Shown: positions 1 through 11,328, numbered from the stretch's first letter. The stretch is 64,000 bases of DNA from Acinetobacter sp. B51(2017) (GCF_003711395.1 NZ_PJRJ01000004.1:94559-158558), one strand, 5' to 3'. Notes: a model not told the origin generated them from the letters alone. Numbers and translations: made by a program.

Positions 1-2
1 TT

Positions 3-860
3 GTCGGCTTTATGATTTTATCTTCGGTAGGTACGATCTTAGTGGCCATTGCCATGCTCAATACGCAAGCATGGTCAGGTGCGTTGTATTACATGCTGCA
101 TAGTACGTTAATTGCCGCAGCTTTGTATTTACTGAGTGGTTGGATTACATCACAGCGCGGTGAATTTAAAGATCATTTAAAAGTTGCACCGCAAATGAAG
201 CAACAAAAAACGGCCTCTATGACCTTCTTAATCATTGCCTTAATGATGGCAGGTTTACCACCGTTTAGTGGCTTTTTAGGTAAAGTCTTTATCCTGCAAG
301 CCTCAGCAGGTCACGCGTATCAAGGCTGGATTATTGGCATTATTTTACTGGTAAGTTTAATCAGTATTATTGGCTTTACTCGCGTTGGTTTTATCTTATT
401 TTGGCGTGCCACTAAACCCGAAGATGATGTCAACAGTGAAGCTTATGTGGCTTACCAAGCGCTACCTGCCACAGCCCCAAAACGTAATGACACTGCAATT
501 TATATCTTATTGGCGATGCTAATCGCTTATGTGCTATTTGCAGCACCGATTCAACGTTATATGCAAAATACCGCAGCACAAATACAACATAATCCGCTCT
601 ATGAGCAGACGATTTTAAAACGTGATGGTGATGATCAGCCAATTAGCGTACAACCTTATGATCCTAAAAACCTACCAGAAACTAAATATGGTGGCGAAAA
701 TCTGGATCCAAATGCTCATTTGATTCCTTATTTAATTTCAGAAAACACCTTACAAGGTGAACATATTTCTGAGTTTAAACAGCGTCAAATTGCGGCACAA
801 GAACAAGAGATCAATGATCCTCAAGGTGACAAACTACAACCCGTACAGGAGGCATACTAA
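3..860 (+). CDS. mrpD: Mrp Na+/H+ antiporter subunit D, C-terminal part
   Basis: The reading frame is open from the window edge, so only the C-terminal part of the protein is present (about 285 residues). The first 180 or so contain hydrophobic segments typical of the proton-translocating NuoL/M/N-like subunit MrpD, including a GLPPFSGFLGK motif near the middle. The last 100 residues are a hydrophilic tail. MrpD is a membrane subunit of the multisubunit monovalent cation/proton antiporter used in Na+ and pH homeostasis. The stop TAA overlaps the next gene's ATG by one base (TAATG), which indicates translational coupling. The order D-E-F-G downstream makes the assignment firm; the 5' end and subunits A-C lie outside the window. 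Confidence 0.93.
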   Translation, partial: VGFMILSSVGTILVAIAMLNTQAWSGALYYMLHSTLIAAALYLLSGWITSQRGEFKDHLKVAPQMKQQKTASMTFLIIALMMAGLPPFSGFLGKVFILQASAGHAYQGWIIGIILLVSLISIIGFTRVGFILFWRATKPEDDVNSEAYVAYQALPATAPKRNDTAIYILLAMLIAYVLFAAPIQRYMQNTAAQIQHNPLYEQTILKRDGDDQPISVQPYDPKNLPETKYGGENLDPNAHLIPYLISENTLQGEHISEFKQRQIAAQEQEINDPQGDKLQPVQEAY

Positions 861-1378
861 TGCAATATCGCTTTATGGAGCGCTGGTTTCCGCATCCTTT
901 TGTTTCGGTGTTAGTCGCTGTAAGTTGGATCATGCTGGCACATAGTATCGCTATTGGCAGCTTAGTGATGGCACTGATCTTAGCGATTGTGATTCCACGC
1001 CTGATTCGACCATTTGTGGAACGCACCCCTGACATTCAGTGGCTACCCTCGATCAAACTGTTTTTGGTCGTGGTTTGGGATATTGTGATTTCTAACCTAC
1101 GTGTGGCGAAATTGGTATTGGGGCCAACCGACCGCTTACAGCCTAAATGGTTCCGTGTGCCACTCGAAACCCAGCATGAACAAGTCAACACTTTACTGGC
1201 GATGATCATTACCACAACACCTGGTACTGTGACTGCTGGGATTGACCAAGATCGTGGTGATATTTTGGTTCATGCCTTAAGTACAGATGATATAGAAGAA
1301 GAAATCAAAACCATTAAAGCGCGTTATGAACGACCTTTAATGCAAATTTTTGACGTAAAAACAGGAGATGTGGCATGA
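860..1378 (+). CDS. mrpE: Mrp Na+/H+ antiporter subunit E
   Basis: The protein has 172 residues. Two or three N-terminal membrane segments are followed by a soluble domain carrying the MrpE pattern TTTPGTVTAGID at about residues 115-126. MrpE is an accessory membrane subunit needed for assembly of the Mrp/Mnh antiporter. The start ATG overlaps the mrpD stop, with AGGAGG just upstream inside mrpD. The stop region overlaps mrpF by 4 bases (ATGA), so D, E and F should be translated from one mRNA. Confidence 0.95.
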   Translation: MQYRFMERWFPHPFVSVLVAVSWIMLAHSIAIGSLVMALILAIVIPRLIRPFVERTPDIQWLPSIKLFLVVVWDIVISNLRVAKLVLGPTDRLQPKWFRVPLETQHEQVNTLLAMIITTTPGTVTAGIDQDRGDILVHALSTDDIEEEIKTIKARYERPLMQIFDVKTGDVA

Positions 1379-1653
1379 CTACAATTTTGCCTTATGCCTT
1401 AGGCATTAGCCTGCTGGCGATTACCATCTCAATGTTAATGTGCTTATATCGCTTAGTGATTGGTCCCTCGATTGTGGACCGCTTATTAGCACTGGATACA
1501 TTATTCTTAAATGCCACAGGTTTAGTGGTGGTGTTGGGGATTTATTGGACCAGCACTTCATTGTTTGAAGGCGCGCTTTTGGTTGCAATGCTTGGCTTTG
1601 TTTCGACGGCCGCTTTGGCACGTTATTTTACCACTGGCCATGTGATCGACTAG
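1375..1653 (+). CDS. mrpF: Mrp Na+/H+ antiporter subunit F
   Basis: This small hydrophobic protein of 92 residues has three predicted membrane segments and the MrpF-type conserved RLVIGPSIVDRLLALD stretch at about residues 26-41. It is an integral subunit of the multisubunit cation/proton antiporter. The ATG overlaps the mrpE stop in an ATGA arrangement. Length and position between E and G agree with the family. Confidence 0.95.
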   Translation: MTTILPYALGISLLAITISMLMCLYRLVIGPSIVDRLLALDTLFLNATGLVVVLGIYWTSTSLFEGALLVAMLGFVSTAALARYFTTGHVID

Positions 1654-1663
1654 GAGCAAAAGC

Positions 1664-2071
1664 ATGTATTTAGCCTTAGAAATTTTAGTATCGGTCTGCT
1701 TGGTGGTGGGGGCGCTGTTTATGTTAGTGGGGGGTATTGGCATGATACGCCTACCCGATTTATTTATGCGCCTGCATGCACCCACTAAATCCAGTACCTT
1801 AGGCTTAGGTGGCTTTTTATTAGCGGCGATTTTATTTTCCGCTGCCCATGGACGTTTTGGTTTTGCAGAAATATTAATTACCTTATTTGCTTTTATTACA
1901 GCTCCTGTATCGGCAAATTTAATGGCACAAGCTGCACTGCATTTACGCCTACGCTCAATGAGTGGTGAGGTACCCGAGAGCTTAGAACGTCCGCTACCTT
2001 GGCAAAAGCATCGTCGTAGTTTTAAACGCTATCAAAAACAAGTCAAACACGACAACCACGATATTACTTAA
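1664..2071 (+). CDS. mrpG: Mrp Na+/H+ antiporter subunit G
   Basis: The protein has 135 residues, with three membrane segments in the first 95 or so and a basic tail. The pattern GGIGMIRLPDLFMRLHAPTK at about residues 23-42 is the MrpG/MnhG signature. It is the last gene of the Mrp operon, preceded by AGGAGCAAAAGC as ribosome binding site, and is followed after about 20 bases by a strong hairpin terminator shared with the convergent rbfA operon. Confidence 0.95.
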   Translation: MYLALEILVSVCLVVGALFMLVGGIGMIRLPDLFMRLHAPTKSSTLGLGGFLLAAILFSAAHGRFGFAEILITLFAFITAPVSANLMAQAALHLRLRSMSGEVPESLERPLPWQKHRRSFKRYQKQVKHDNHDIT

Positions 2072-2091
2072 CTAAAAAATAGCAGCCAAAA

Positions 2092-2118
2092 AAAAGCCAC
2101 CCGAAGGTGGCTTTTTTT
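2092..2118. terminator. Bidirectional rho-independent terminator between mrpG and rbfA
   Basis: GCCACC (2096-2101), loop CGAA, GGTGGC (2106-2111), flanked by an A-run on the left and a T-run on the right, so it can act in both directions. The same hairpin occurs downstream of rpoC at 51250-51265. Confidence 0.9.
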
Positions 2119-2126
2119 AGGACAAC

Positions 2127-2531
2127 TTATTGGTCGTCTTTGTGGTCATCCGCTGCAGGTAAATCTTTTACAGCTTCAGCAATCAGACCAAACATATAGT
2201 TGCCATATGCATTGGTTTTGTCGTAATGGAAACGTAAACGTGGCGTAATACGTGTGTTAATACGACGGCTGAGCTCATGGCGTAAGAAACCAGATGCTTT
2301 GTTTAAAACTTCTAAAGTTTCTTTGTTTGCCGCTTCACTTTGTTCATCGCCAAGTTCACGACCCATCACAGTCACGTAAACTTCCGCATAACCTAAGTCT
2401 GGGCTGACTTTCACCGCAGAGATGGTCACTAGACCACCTAAACGCGGATCTTTCAGCTCCTGACGGATCAGTTCAGACAACTCACGTTGTACTGTATCCG
2501 CCATACGCTTCAGACGTTGACTACCCGCCAT
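2127..2531 (-). CDS. rbfA: Ribosome-binding factor A
   Basis: The protein has 134 residues, the usual RbfA length, with a KH-like fold. RbfA binds the immature 30S subunit and promotes 16S rRNA 5'-end maturation, notably in the cold. Typical features are the N-terminal RLKRMADTVQRELSELI helix and the DPRLG-VTISAVKVSPDL strand-turn. Its ATG shares one base with the infB stop (TAATG), so it is the translationally coupled last gene of the rimP-nusA-infB-rbfA operon. The shared hairpin at 2092-2118 ends the operon. Confidence 0.97.
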   Translation of the reverse strand: MAGSQRLKRMADTVQRELSELIRQELKDPRLGGLVTISAVKVSPDLGYAEVYVTVMGRELGDEQSEAANKETLEVLNKASGFLRHELSRRINTRITPRLRFHYDKTNAYGNYMFGLIAEAVKDLPAADDHKDDQ

Positions 2532-5218
2532 TAAAGACTCCGTTTAATCAATTGAACATCGTACACTTCGATCTTATCAAGTGGTTTGATGTCTTTGTAG
2601 CCTTTAACCGCAAGACCACATTCCATACCAGCACGAACTTCTTCAACCACGTCTTTATAACGACGAAGTGATTCAAGCTCACCTTGGAACACAACCACGT
2701 CATCACGTAATACACGAATCGGTTTGTTACGGTGTAACACACCTTCAAGTACCATACAGCCAGCAGCTGCACCAAACTTACTTGAGTGGAACACTTCACG
2801 TACTTGCGCCACACCTAGAATCGTTTCACGGTGTTCTGGTGCCAGCTTACCGCTCATTGCTGCTTTCACGTCATCAATCAATTGATAGATCACTGAGTAG
2901 TAACGAATGTCGATGCTATCTGCGTCTGCTTTTTGACGTGCAGTGGTATCAGCACGGACGTTGAAGCCGAGAAGAACCGCTTCTGAAGATTCAGCAAGTG
3001 TTACGTCAGACTCAGTGATTGCACCGACACCTGAACCAATAATACGTACTTTCACTTCGTCAGTTGCAAGTTCAGCAAGTGCAACGTGAAGCGCTTCTAA
3101 AGTACCGCGTACGTCAGTCTTAAGAACAACGTTCACAATCGGCACATCTTTCTTGCCCATAGACGCCATGATGTTTTCAAGACGCATAGCAGATTGACGC
3201 TCAAGACGTTTTTGACGTTCACGATCCATACGCGCATCGGCAACTTCACGGGCTTTTTTCTCGTCATTCACAACAAGAACTTCGTCACCCGCCATTGGCG
3301 CTTCTGGAAGACCTAAAATCTCAACTGGGATTGAAGGACCTGCAGATTTAATACGTTGACCGTTTTCATCAGTCATGGCACGAACGCGACCGTAAGATGC
3401 ACCTGCAAGAACAAGATCACCTACTTTCAACGTACCGTTTTGAACCAGAATAGACGTTACCGCACCACGGCCTTTGTCTACACGTGCTTCAATCACAACA
3501 CCTTGCGCAGCACCTTCTTCAGACGCTTTTAATTCAAGTAACTCAGATTGAATTAGAATTAAATCAAGAAGTTCGTCGATACCTTGACCAGAATGCGCTG
3601 AAACCATTGCAACTGGTACGTCACCGCCCCATTGCTCAGGCACGATTTCTTTGGTGGTTAATTCGTTCAATACGCGATCTGGATCAGCAGATTCTTTATC
3701 CATCTTGTTGATTGCAACAATGATTGGTGTACCCGCTGCACGCGCATGATCGATTGCTTCTGCAGTTTGTGGCATTACACCATCATCTGCTGCAACAACT
3801 AACACGACGATATCAGTCGCTTTAGCACCACGCGAACGCATTGCAGTAAACGCTGCGTGTCCCGGTGTATCTAAGAAAGTAATAATGCCTTTCTCAGTTT
3901 TAACGTGGTAAGCACCAATATGCTGTGTGATACCGCCCGCTTCACCCGCTGCCACTTTAGCACGGCGAATACGGTCAAGAAGCGAAGTTTTACCATGGTC
4001 AACGTGACCCATGATGGTAACCACTGGCGCACGCGTTGTTTGCGCACCACGTGCTTCTTCTGCTGCTTCAAGTAAGTTATCTTCAGCTTGCGTATCCGAT
4101 ACTAGAACTGGGTTATGCCCCATTTCTTCTACGATTAACGCTGCAATTTCTTGGTCAATGGCTTGGTTTTGTGTAACCAATTCACCCATCTTCATGAGTG
4201 ACTTAATCACTTCACGTACTTTAACCGCCATTTTTGCTGCAAGGTCTGCAACAACAATCGTTTCACCAATTTCAACATCGTAAACTTGTTTTTTAACAGG
4301 TTTTTCGAAGCCGTGTTTGTTGGCTTGGCTTGATTTAAGACCACGTTTATGTTGGTTATCACGGAAAGACTGTTCTTCACCACGACGACCACCTTTTTTC
4401 GGTGAGCGTGTGCTAGGCGTATTGGTACCACGCTTGATTTCACGGTCTTCTTTGTTAAATGAATCTTCGTATGCTTGACCAACAAGGCCAGCTGCAAGCG
4501 GAGAATCGTCAACTACACGAATGGTTGGCGCATTGTCTTCAGCTGAATACTTAGACGCCATTTGACGCATTTGCTCAAGCGTACGTTGCTGCGCTTCTTC
4601 CGCTGCACGACGACGTGCTGCTTCTTCAGTCGCTTTTAACTGTGCTGCTTGTGCTTCACGCGCACGTTTTTGCTCAGGGGTTTCCACAGGTTTAATCTGT
4701 GATTTTACCACTGGCTTGTTGGTTGATTTGCGTTTTACCACAACTGCCGCTTTAGACACTTCTTGCTTTTCGCTGCTTTGTTTTGCAGCGGCACGCATTG
4801 CTTCTAAAGCTTGGCTTGCTTTGTTTGCACCAGAAACTGGTTGGCTTTGTTCAGCTTGAGCTTTAGCTGCTTTATCAGCTTCAGCTTTTGCCAATGCTTC
4901 AGCTTTGATCTGTTCTGGATCAGGCTTAACAAAGGTATGTTTTTTGCGAACTTCTACGTTAATAGTTTTCGCCTTACCTGAGGTACTTGCTACCTTAGCG
5001 GTGCTGGTTGTTTTACGTTTCAACGTGATTTGTCCTGCTTGACCCACGTCTTGACCATGAATCTTCTTCAAATGGTTCACGAGGGTATCTTGTTGTTCTG
5101 TGGAAATAATATCTTCAGGCTTACGTTGTGGTAAACCTGCATCACGAACTTGCTCTAAAAGTGTTTCAACCGAGCGCTCAACGCTCAATGCCAAATCTTT
5201 AATCGACTTGTCCGCCAT
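2531..5218 (-). CDS. infB: Translation initiation factor IF-2
   Basis: The 895-residue GTPase places initiator fMet-tRNA on the 30S subunit and promotes subunit joining. An IF2_N domain opens the protein. A long, charged, Ala/Lys/Arg/Glu-rich linker runs to about residue 320, followed by a second IF2_N-like module. The G domain begins near residue 400 with GHVDHGKTS (G1), then DTPGHAAF (G3), NKMD (G4) and SAHSG (G5). The remainder gives domains II to IV. nusA lies 8 bases upstream and rbfA overlaps downstream. Four initiator tRNA genes lie upstream of the same operon. Confidence 0.98.
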   Translation of the reverse strand: MADKSIKDLALSVERSVETLLEQVRDAGLPQRKPEDIISTEQQDTLVNHLKKIHGQDVGQAGQITLKRKTTSTAKVASTSGKAKTINVEVRKKHTFVKPDPEQIKAEALAKAEADKAAKAQAEQSQPVSGANKASQALEAMRAAAKQSSEKQEVSKAAVVVKRKSTNKPVVKSQIKPVETPEQKRAREAQAAQLKATEEAARRRAAEEAQQRTLEQMRQMASKYSAEDNAPTIRVVDDSPLAAGLVGQAYEDSFNKEDREIKRGTNTPSTRSPKKGGRRGEEQSFRDNQHKRGLKSSQANKHGFEKPVKKQVYDVEIGETIVVADLAAKMAVKVREVIKSLMKMGELVTQNQAIDQEIAALIVEEMGHNPVLVSDTQAEDNLLEAAEEARGAQTTRAPVVTIMGHVDHGKTSLLDRIRRAKVAAGEAGGITQHIGAYHVKTEKGIITFLDTPGHAAFTAMRSRGAKATDIVVLVVAADDGVMPQTAEAIDHARAAGTPIIVAINKMDKESADPDRVLNELTTKEIVPEQWGGDVPVAMVSAHSGQGIDELLDLILIQSELLELKASEEGAAQGVVIEARVDKGRGAVTSILVQNGTLKVGDLVLAGASYGRVRAMTDENGQRIKSAGPSIPVEILGLPEAPMAGDEVLVVNDEKKAREVADARMDRERQKRLERQSAMRLENIMASMGKKDVPIVNVVLKTDVRGTLEALHVALAELATDEVKVRIIGSGVGAITESDVTLAESSEAVLLGFNVRADTTARQKADADSIDIRYYSVIYQLIDDVKAAMSGKLAPEHRETILGVAQVREVFHSSKFGAAAGCMVLEGVLHRNKPIRVLRDDVVVFQGELESLRRYKDVVEEVRAGMECGLAVKGYKDIKPLDKIEVYDVQLIKRSL

Positions 5219-5226
5219 ATTACCTC

Positions 5227-6711
5227 CTAGTTAAACCATGATTCGCGCGCTTTCATAATGAGTTGACCCGCTTTCTCAGCACCTAAACCTTCGATATCTG
5301 CGATATCATCAGTAGCTTGGTCTGCCAAATCATCGACAGTGACCACGCCACGAGCAGCAAGCGCGTAGGCAATCTCTTGTGTCATTCCTTCCATTGCTAG
5401 AAGTTCAGCACTTGGATCTTGGATATTTTCCTGTTGTTTCAGTGCGTCTGCTAAAGCTACTTCTTTAGCACGGCCTTGTAACATCTCAACTGTTGCAGCA
5501 TCTAATTCGATTTCATCGAATGTTTCTGCTGGAACATATGCAATTTCTTCTAACGAAGTGAAGCCCATTTCCACTAAAGCCATTGCTAGGTCTTCAGCAA
5601 TATCAAGACGCGACACAAACATGTCTAGATATTGTTGTGCTTCATTTTGTTGACGTGCTTGGTACTCTGATTCAAGCATCATATCGAGTTTAAAGCCAGT
5701 TAATTCTGACGCTAAACGTACGTTCTGACCTTGTGAACCAATGGCACGAGCAAGCTGATCGCTGGTTGCAAAGATGATATCTGCAGTTTTTGCATCTTCA
5801 TCAATCACAATACTTGATACATCAGCAGGTTCTAAAGCACTTGCGATGTATTGCGCTGGATCATCTGACCATACCACAACATCAATACGTTCACCATTAA
5901 GTTCTTGTTGGACTGCTTGGATACGTGTACCACGCATACCAATACAAGCACCTACAGGATCAATACGGTGATCGTTGGTTTTTACAGCGATTTTAGCACG
6001 AACGCCAGGTTGACGTGCAGCTGCTTTAATTTCGATGATTTCTTCAGAAATTTCTGGAATTTCTTTTTTCATCAGCGCAATCAGCATGTCAGGTTTAGCA
6101 CGTGAAAGTTGTAACTGGGCGCCACGACCTTCGCGGTTGACGTTAAATAGAATCGCATTGACACGTTGTTTAGGACGCAAAATTTCTTTTGCAATCATTT
6201 CTTCACGTGCAAGATACGCTTCAGCGTTTTCGCCTAGATCAATGATAAAACCATCTTTAGTTTGCTTTTTCACTTCACCGTAAATCAGCTCACCGACTTT
6301 AGATTCATAAGCATCAGCAATTAACGCGCGTTCTGCTTCACGAATTTTTTGCACGATCACTTGCTTGGCAATTTGCGCTGCAATACGACCGAAATCAATC
6401 GATTCAACCTCAAGCTCACGAATGTCACCAATTGACCATTTCGCAGGATCAACATCAGAGATCGCGTCTTGGCAAGCTGGCATTTCGTGATCTTCATCAG
6501 CCACGACTTCCCATTGACGGAAAGTACGGTAGTCACCCGTTTTACGATCAATTTCTACACGTAAACGTGCTTCTTCCGAGTGTGTGCCTTCGTAAAATTT
6601 CTTTTTCGTGGCAGCAACTAACGCTTGCTCCAGCGCTTCGAAAATTGCTTCACGAGGTACACCTTTTTCGTTACTAACCGTTTCTACTACGGTAAGAATT
6701 TCACGTGCCAT
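5227..6711 (-). CDS. nusA: Transcription termination/antitermination factor NusA
   Basis: The protein has 494 residues, matching the E. coli form. Domains in order are the N-terminal RNAP-binding domain (1-130), the S1 domain (about 135-200), KH1 and KH2 with the [12 protein letters not shown] and [11 protein letters not shown] loops, and two C-terminal acidic repeats ending in a helix-hairpin-helix-like region. NusA modulates pausing, termination and antitermination. It lies between rimP and infB in the conserved operon. Confidence 0.98.
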   Translation of the reverse strand: MAREILTVVETVSNEKGVPREAIFEALEQALVAATKKKFYEGTHSEEARLRVEIDRKTGDYRTFRQWEVVADEDHEMPACQDAISDVDPAKWSIGDIRELEVESIDFGRIAAQIAKQVIVQKIREAERALIADAYESKVGELIYGEVKKQTKDGFIIDLGENAEAYLAREEMIAKEILRPKQRVNAILFNVNREGRGAQLQLSRAKPDMLIALMKKEIPEISEEIIEIKAAARQPGVRAKIAVKTNDHRIDPVGACIGMRGTRIQAVQQELNGERIDVVVWSDDPAQYIASALEPADVSSIVIDEDAKTADIIFATSDQLARAIGSQGQNVRLASELTGFKLDMMLESEYQARQQNEAQQYLDMFVSRLDIAEDLAMALVEMGFTSLEEIAYVPAETFDEIELDAATVEMLQGRAKEVALADALKQQENIQDPSAELLAMEGMTQEIAYALAARGVVTVDDLADQATDDIADIEGLGAEKAGQLIMKARESWFN

Positions 6712-6742
6712 AAGTCACCTATTCGTTCAGATTCTTTCTAAA

Positions 6743-7267
6743 TTAGTCTTGGTAGACTAAATTTGCCTTATCAATATTGTGACTGTCGATATCCAACACT
6801 TGTTGTTTTTCAACTTCCACTTGAATCATTTCGTTTTCAAGATCCACAGCAACAAGTTTTGCTTGGAACTTACGACGGTTATCTACAGCACTGATCAAGC
6901 GTAATGCCACTTGCTGACCTACATAAGCCGGCATTTGTTCTAATTGGAAGAATGGACGATCCCAACCTGGTGAAGATACTTCTAATGAGTATTCACCTGA
7001 AATTGGATCATGCACGTCGAGCATTGCGCCAACTTGCTGTGTCACGCGAACACAATCTTGTACGCCAATACCACGACCTTGCTCTTCTTCACCATCTTCA
7101 TTTAGAACTGGCGCTGCGTTTTGATCGATTTCTTTGTCAATATAAATACGTAATAAAGAACGTTTCCCTTGTGGCAAAAATTCAATGCCCCACAGGTCAA
7201 CACCACAAGCTTGCACAGCCGGAGCGATTAGGTCTTGGAGTGCTTGAGTTTTATTTGATAGCTTCAT
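6743..7267 (-). CDS. rimP: Ribosome maturation factor RimP
   Basis: The protein has 174 residues, slightly longer than the E. coli protein because of an acidic insertion around residues 50-65. Family motifs include GVDLWGIEF near residue 23, LRIYIDKE, and [10 protein letters not shown] near residue 103. RimP is needed for early 30S assembly. It is the first gene of the nusA-infB-rbfA transcript. Two terminators lie between it and the upstream tRNA genes, so it probably has its own promoter in 7268-7385. Confidence 0.97.
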   Translation of the reverse strand: MKLSNKTQALQDLIAPAVQACGVDLWGIEFLPQGKRSLLRIYIDKEIDQNAAPVLNEDGEEEQGRGIGVQDCVRVTQQVGAMLDVHDPISGEYSLEVSSPGWDRPFFQLEQMPAYVGQQVALRLISAVDNRRKFQAKLVAVDLENEMIQVEVEKQQVLDIDSHNIDKANLVYQD

Positions 7268-7385
7268 TTACTCTCGTCAATTTTGTGCGATTCAATGGTC
7301 AGAACGACCATAAGATTGGACAGGACTATAATAGTAGTGAAACATGACTATTTGACCAATTGATGTCGACACTACACGATAGCCA

Positions 7386-7408
7386 ATAAAAAAGGGCGTC
7401 AATCGCCC
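7386..7408 (-). terminator. Rho-independent terminator after the tRNA array
   Basis: On the minus strand GGGCG (7408-7404), loop of five, CGCCC (7398-7394), followed by a T-run. It would stop read-through from the tRNA array before rimP. Confidence 0.75.
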
Positions 7409-7442
7409 TCATTATTACACAGAAAACAAATGTCCACTGTGC

Positions 7443-7470
7443 AAAAAGGCCCACCTTTTTGTGAGCCTTT
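7443..7470 (-). terminator. Hairpin terminator directly after the last tRNA-fMet
   Basis: A 10-bp stem with one G-U pair (7445-7454 with 7461-7470) and a six-base loop, nine bases beyond the end of the last tRNA. The T-run is short, but a second terminator follows within 35 bases. Confidence 0.65.
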
Positions 7471-7478
7471 AGAAAACT

Positions 7479-7555
<77 letters not shown>

Positions 7556-7641
7556 TCAACGTGCAAAAATTATATCTGTATTACGGTTAATTTTCAATCT
7601 AAAAATTAATCGCACTAATTAAGTTCTGGCTTAATTAAAAG

Positions 7642-7718
<77 letters not shown>

Positions 7719-7789
7719 ACGACATATACAAATTATTTTCATTTAACTTAAAGGCTAAATGCTTATTTAGTTTGCAAGCTAAATAAGAT

Positions 7790-7866
<77 letters not shown>

Positions 7867-7934
7867 ACTATATACAAAATTCTCTGATTTAACTTTAAGT
7901 TAGATTCTTATTTAGTTTGTATGCTAAATAAGAT

Positions 7935-8011
<77 letters not shown>

Positions 8012-8056
8012 TCAACAGATTTGCCGCTTACACCAACTTAACTTCTGGATTAAAGT

Positions 8057-8141
8057 TGGTGCGGAAGGGGGGACTTGAACCCCCACGCCCGAAAGCACTA
8101 CCACCTCAAGGTAGCGTGTCTACCAATTCCACCACCACCGC
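8057..8141 (-). tRNA. tRNA-Leu (GAG)
   Basis: An 85-nt tRNA with a long variable arm. The anticodon loop CTTGAGG gives anticodon GAG, and the CCA is encoded. The acceptor stem has one T5-T68 mismatch and one G-U pair. It lies between secG and the initiator tRNA genes and is probably co-transcribed with them. Confidence 0.93.
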
Positions 8142-8182
8142 AGCAGCCCGCATTCTAATCCTTCCTTTACAAAAAGGGAAGC

Positions 8183-8512
8183 TTATTCTGCGCTTTTTGG
8201 CACAACTGGTGAAGTTTCAGACAATGTAGCTGGTGCAGTTTGTGTGCTTGGTACTGATTTTAAGCTATATGAGTCATTACTTTGATTCTTAGCAAAGATC
8301 GCCAAAGTCAAACTGGTGACAAAAAATAGCGCAGTTAAAATTGCAGTTAAGCGACTTAAAAAATTACCCGAACCCGAAGCACCAAACACTGTTGCTGCAC
8401 CGCCACCACCAAAGGAAGCGCCAGCATCCGCACCCTTACCGTGCTGTACTAAAATTAATACGATCATTAACAAGGCTAAGATAATATGTACGACCAGCAC
8501 AAAAGTTTGCAT
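8183..8512 (-). CDS. secG: Protein translocase subunit SecG
   Basis: The protein has 109 residues, with two membrane segments (about 3-22 and 52-72) separated by a Gly-rich loop containing GKGADAGASFGGG, the SecG pattern. SecG is the accessory SecYEG subunit that helps SecA-driven export. tpiA is 13 bases upstream and tRNA-Leu 41 bases downstream, the arrangement seen in Acinetobacter and relatives. Confidence 0.96.
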   Translation of the reverse strand: MQTFVLVVHIILALLMIVLILVQHGKGADAGASFGGGGAATVFGASGSGNFLSRLTAILTALFFVTSLTLAIFAKNQSNDSYSLKSVPSTQTAPATLSETSPVVPKSAE

Positions 8513-8525
8513 GCTGTACTCCTAA

Positions 8526-9317
8526 TTATTGTGTATTGGCAAATGCTAAAGCAATCTGATGGAAAGATTGGGCATTGAGTGATGCACCGCCAACAAGTGC
8601 ACCATTAATATCAGGACAGGCCGCTAACTCTACTGCATTTTCAGCTTTTACACTACCACCATACAAAATAGCCATGCTCGCGCCATAGCTGGTGATTTGC
8701 TTTAAGCCTTCACGAATTTTTGCATGCATCGCTTGCGCATCTTCAGGAGAAGCTGTTTTACCTGTACCAATCGCCCAAATTGGCTCATAAGCCACAATAA
8801 TATTGGCCCACTGTTCAGCAGCAACCACGCCAGCAATATCACAAATTTGTTGCAATACCACTGCTTCTGCTTGACCCGCTTCACGCTGTTCTAAACTTTC
8901 ACCTACGCAGTAAATCACTTTTAGACCAGCATTTAAGGCATTTTGTACTTTAGCGTTTAAGCTGTCGCGGTTATCCGCAAAAATCTCACGGCGTTCTGAG
9001 TGGCCAATCAACACATAGCCAATACCAGCATCCAGCAAAAGTTCAGCACTGACCTCACCCGTATAAGCACCCGTACCCGCAATACGCGATACGTCTTGTG
9101 CTACGCTATACACTGGGCGCACCGCATCAGACAATTGTGCTTGCACAGTGCTTAAAGCCAACATCGTTGGCGCAATTCCTAAATGACACTTTTCTTCTGC
9201 AATACCATGATCTTGCAATAATTGTTTAAATTCATTCAGCAATTGCTGTGCTTGTGCCTGCACTGGATTCATTTTCCAGTTGCCTATAACCCAAGGGGTA
9301 ATGGTCGAAGCCGACAT
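8526..9317 (-). CDS. tpiA: Triosephosphate isomerase
   Basis: The 263-residue TIM-barrel enzyme interconverts dihydroxyacetone phosphate and glyceraldehyde 3-phosphate. Visible catalytic elements are the Lys in GNWKMN (near residue 13), the His in IGHSERR (near 105) and the Glu in [12 protein letters not shown] (near 180). The phosphate-gripping loop and GGSVK follow. It is the first gene of the tpiA-secG-tRNA unit and divergent from pilB, with 278 bases between them. Confidence 0.97.
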   Translation of the reverse strand: MSASTITPWVIGNWKMNPVQAQAQQLLNEFKQLLQDHGIAEEKCHLGIAPTMLALSTVQAQLSDAVRPVYSVAQDVSRIAGTGAYTGEVSAELLLDAGIGYVLIGHSERREIFADNRDSLNAKVQNALNAGLKVIYCVGESLEQREAGQAEAVVLQQICDIAGVVAAEQWANIIVAYEPIWAIGTGKTASPEDAQAMHAKIREGLKQITSYGASMAILYGGSVKAENAVELAACPDINGALVGGASLNAQSFHQIALAFANTQ

Positions 9318-9595
9318 AAATGACCTATAAAAAACAATTCATAAAAACGCGCATATTCTACACGGAATTGTAAATTTTTAAGCATACTTTCTTGTATTGC
9401 ATGAATTTACAAATTCAACTTCGCTTGATCTTGGTAGCTTAAATATTGAAAAAGCATAGATTTAATTCTAACTCGTTCAATTTTTACTCCATATTTAAGG
9501 CAAACACCACACTTTGAGATATAGTATTTTCACGCAACAAAAGTATAATTTTGTTATACGTATTATAAACAATTTATGTTGAGGACGATTGGGGC

Positions 9596-11299
9596 ATGTC
9601 ATTTACACACGGGGCGCCGAAATTCACAGGCTTTATTCGACGCTTGGTCGACGACGGCGTCATTAGCGCTGAAGCAATGCAACAGGCGATCTTAAGTGCC
9701 AAGAAAACTGAACAAGATATTGTCCCTTTTTTAATTGATCATTTAAATATCCCGCCTTACGCCATTGCAGAAAAAATCTCCCAAGAATTTGGTGAGCCAT
9801 TATTTGATTTAAATGCCTACGACTCGTCTAACTTAATCACTGACTTAATTGAAGATAAGTTAATTTTAAAATACCGTGTCTTACCCATTTATCAACGTGG
9901 GCATTTGCTGTATTTAGCGACCAGTAACCCAACCAATATTGATGCTTTAGATGCGATTCGTTTTAACAGCAAAAAGAATGTTGAACTGGTGATTGTCGAA
10001 CATGACAAACTTGAAAAAGCCATTGAAGCCAATTTTGCCGAAGACACCACTTTTAATTTTGACGAAGACTTAGATTTAGACTTACAAGCTGACCCAGAAC
10101 CGCATCATGATCATGATGAACCAACGGCAGAAGATGAAGCCCCTATTGTTAAATATATCAATAAGTTATTAATTGACGCTATTCGTATGGGTGCATCAGA
10201 TTTGCATTTTGAACCTTATGAAAAGGTTTATCGTGTGCGCTATCGTATTGATGGGGTATTACGTCAAATTGCCACCCCACCGTTGCAATTAGCCACCCGT
10301 TTATCGGCACGTTTAAAAGTCATGTCACAAATGGACATTTCAGAAAAGCGTGTGCCGCAAGATGGACGTATTAAGCTTAAAATTTCTAAAAACAAAGCCA
10401 TTGATTTTCGTGTTAACTCCCTGCCCACACTCTTCGGTGAAAAAATCGTGCTGCGTATTTTAGATCCATCCAGTGCCATGCTCGGTATTGATGCTTTGGG
10501 TTATGAGCCTGATCAAAAAGCTTTGTTTATGGAAGCCTTGGACAAACCGCAAGGCATGTTACTGATTACAGGGCCAACAGGTTCGGGTAAAACCGTATCA
10601 CTATATACAGGTTTAAATATTTTAAACCGCGAAGATACCAACATTTCCACTGCCGAAGATCCTGTGGAGATTAACTTAGAAGGGATTAATCAGGTCAACG
10701 TCAATCCCAAGGTCGGCTTAACCTTTGCGGTAGCGCTACGTTCATTCTTACGTCAAGATCCAGATATTGTCATGGTGGGTGAGATTCGAGATTTAGAAAC
10801 AGCAGAAATTGCTATTAAAGCCGCGCAAACGGGTCATATGGTGATGTCAACGCTGCATACCAACAGTGCACCAGAGACCTTAACCCGTTTACGCAATATG
10901 GGTGTACCTTCATTTAATATTGCCACTTCGGTTAACTTAGTCATTGCACAGCGTTTAGCACGTCGTTTATGTAAACAATGTAAAGCGCCGATTGAGATTC
11001 CAAAAAACAGCCTACTTGAAATGGGCTTTAGCGAAGAAGATTTACAACAAGAGTTTCAAATTTATCAGCCTGTGGGCTGTAGTGAATGTCGTGAAGGCTA
11101 CAAAGGGCGTGTCGGGATTTATGAAGTAATGAAAATTACGCCTGAAATTTCTAAGTTAATTATGGAAGATGCCAATTCCATTGAAATTTCCAAGCAATCA
11201 CAAGCATTGGGGTTTAGTAACCTGCGTCGTTCAGGCTTACTTAAAGTGATGCAAGGCGTCACTTCTTTACAAGAAGTGAACCGCGTAACCAGCGAATAG
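9596..11299 (+). CDS. pilB: Type IV pilus extension ATPase PilB
   Basis: The 567-residue hexameric cytoplasmic ATPase drives pilus extension and natural transformation. An N-terminal T2SSE_N domain covers about 1-150, followed by an acidic linker. The ATPase core has Walker A GPTGSGKT near residue 327, an Asp box, and Walker B in DPDIVMVGEIRD near residue 391. A tetracysteine zinc motif (CKQC, then CSEC) lies near 461-502. It is followed by pilC and pilD in the usual order. Confidence 0.97.
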   Translation: MSFTHGAPKFTGFIRRLVDDGVISAEAMQQAILSAKKTEQDIVPFLIDHLNIPPYAIAEKISQEFGEPLFDLNAYDSSNLITDLIEDKLILKYRVLPIYQRGHLLYLATSNPTNIDALDAIRFNSKKNVELVIVEHDKLEKAIEANFAEDTTFNFDEDLDLDLQADPEPHHDHDEPTAEDEAPIVKYINKLLIDAIRMGASDLHFEPYEKVYRVRYRIDGVLRQIATPPLQLATRLSARLKVMSQMDISEKRVPQDGRIKLKISKNKAIDFRVNSLPTLFGEKIVLRILDPSSAMLGIDALGYEPDQKALFMEALDKPQGMLLITGPTGSGKTVSLYTGLNILNREDTNISTAEDPVEINLEGINQVNVNPKVGLTFAVALRSFLRQDPDIVMVGEIRDLETAEIAIKAAQTGHMVMSTLHTNSAPETLTRLRNMGVPSFNIATSVNLVIAQRLARRLCKQCKAPIEIPKNSLLEMGFSEEDLQQEFQIYQPVGCSECREGYKGRVGIYEVMKITPEISKLIMEDANSIEISKQSQALGFSNLRRSGLLKVMQGVTSLQEVNRVTSE

Positions 11300-11328
11300 A
11301 CCAAGTATTTAAAATAAGGATAACTTGC

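Noticed and set aside
4207..4512. 101-codon minus-strand ORF inside infB
   Set aside because: It lies in an alternative frame of the Lys/Arg-rich IF-2 linker, with no independent support.
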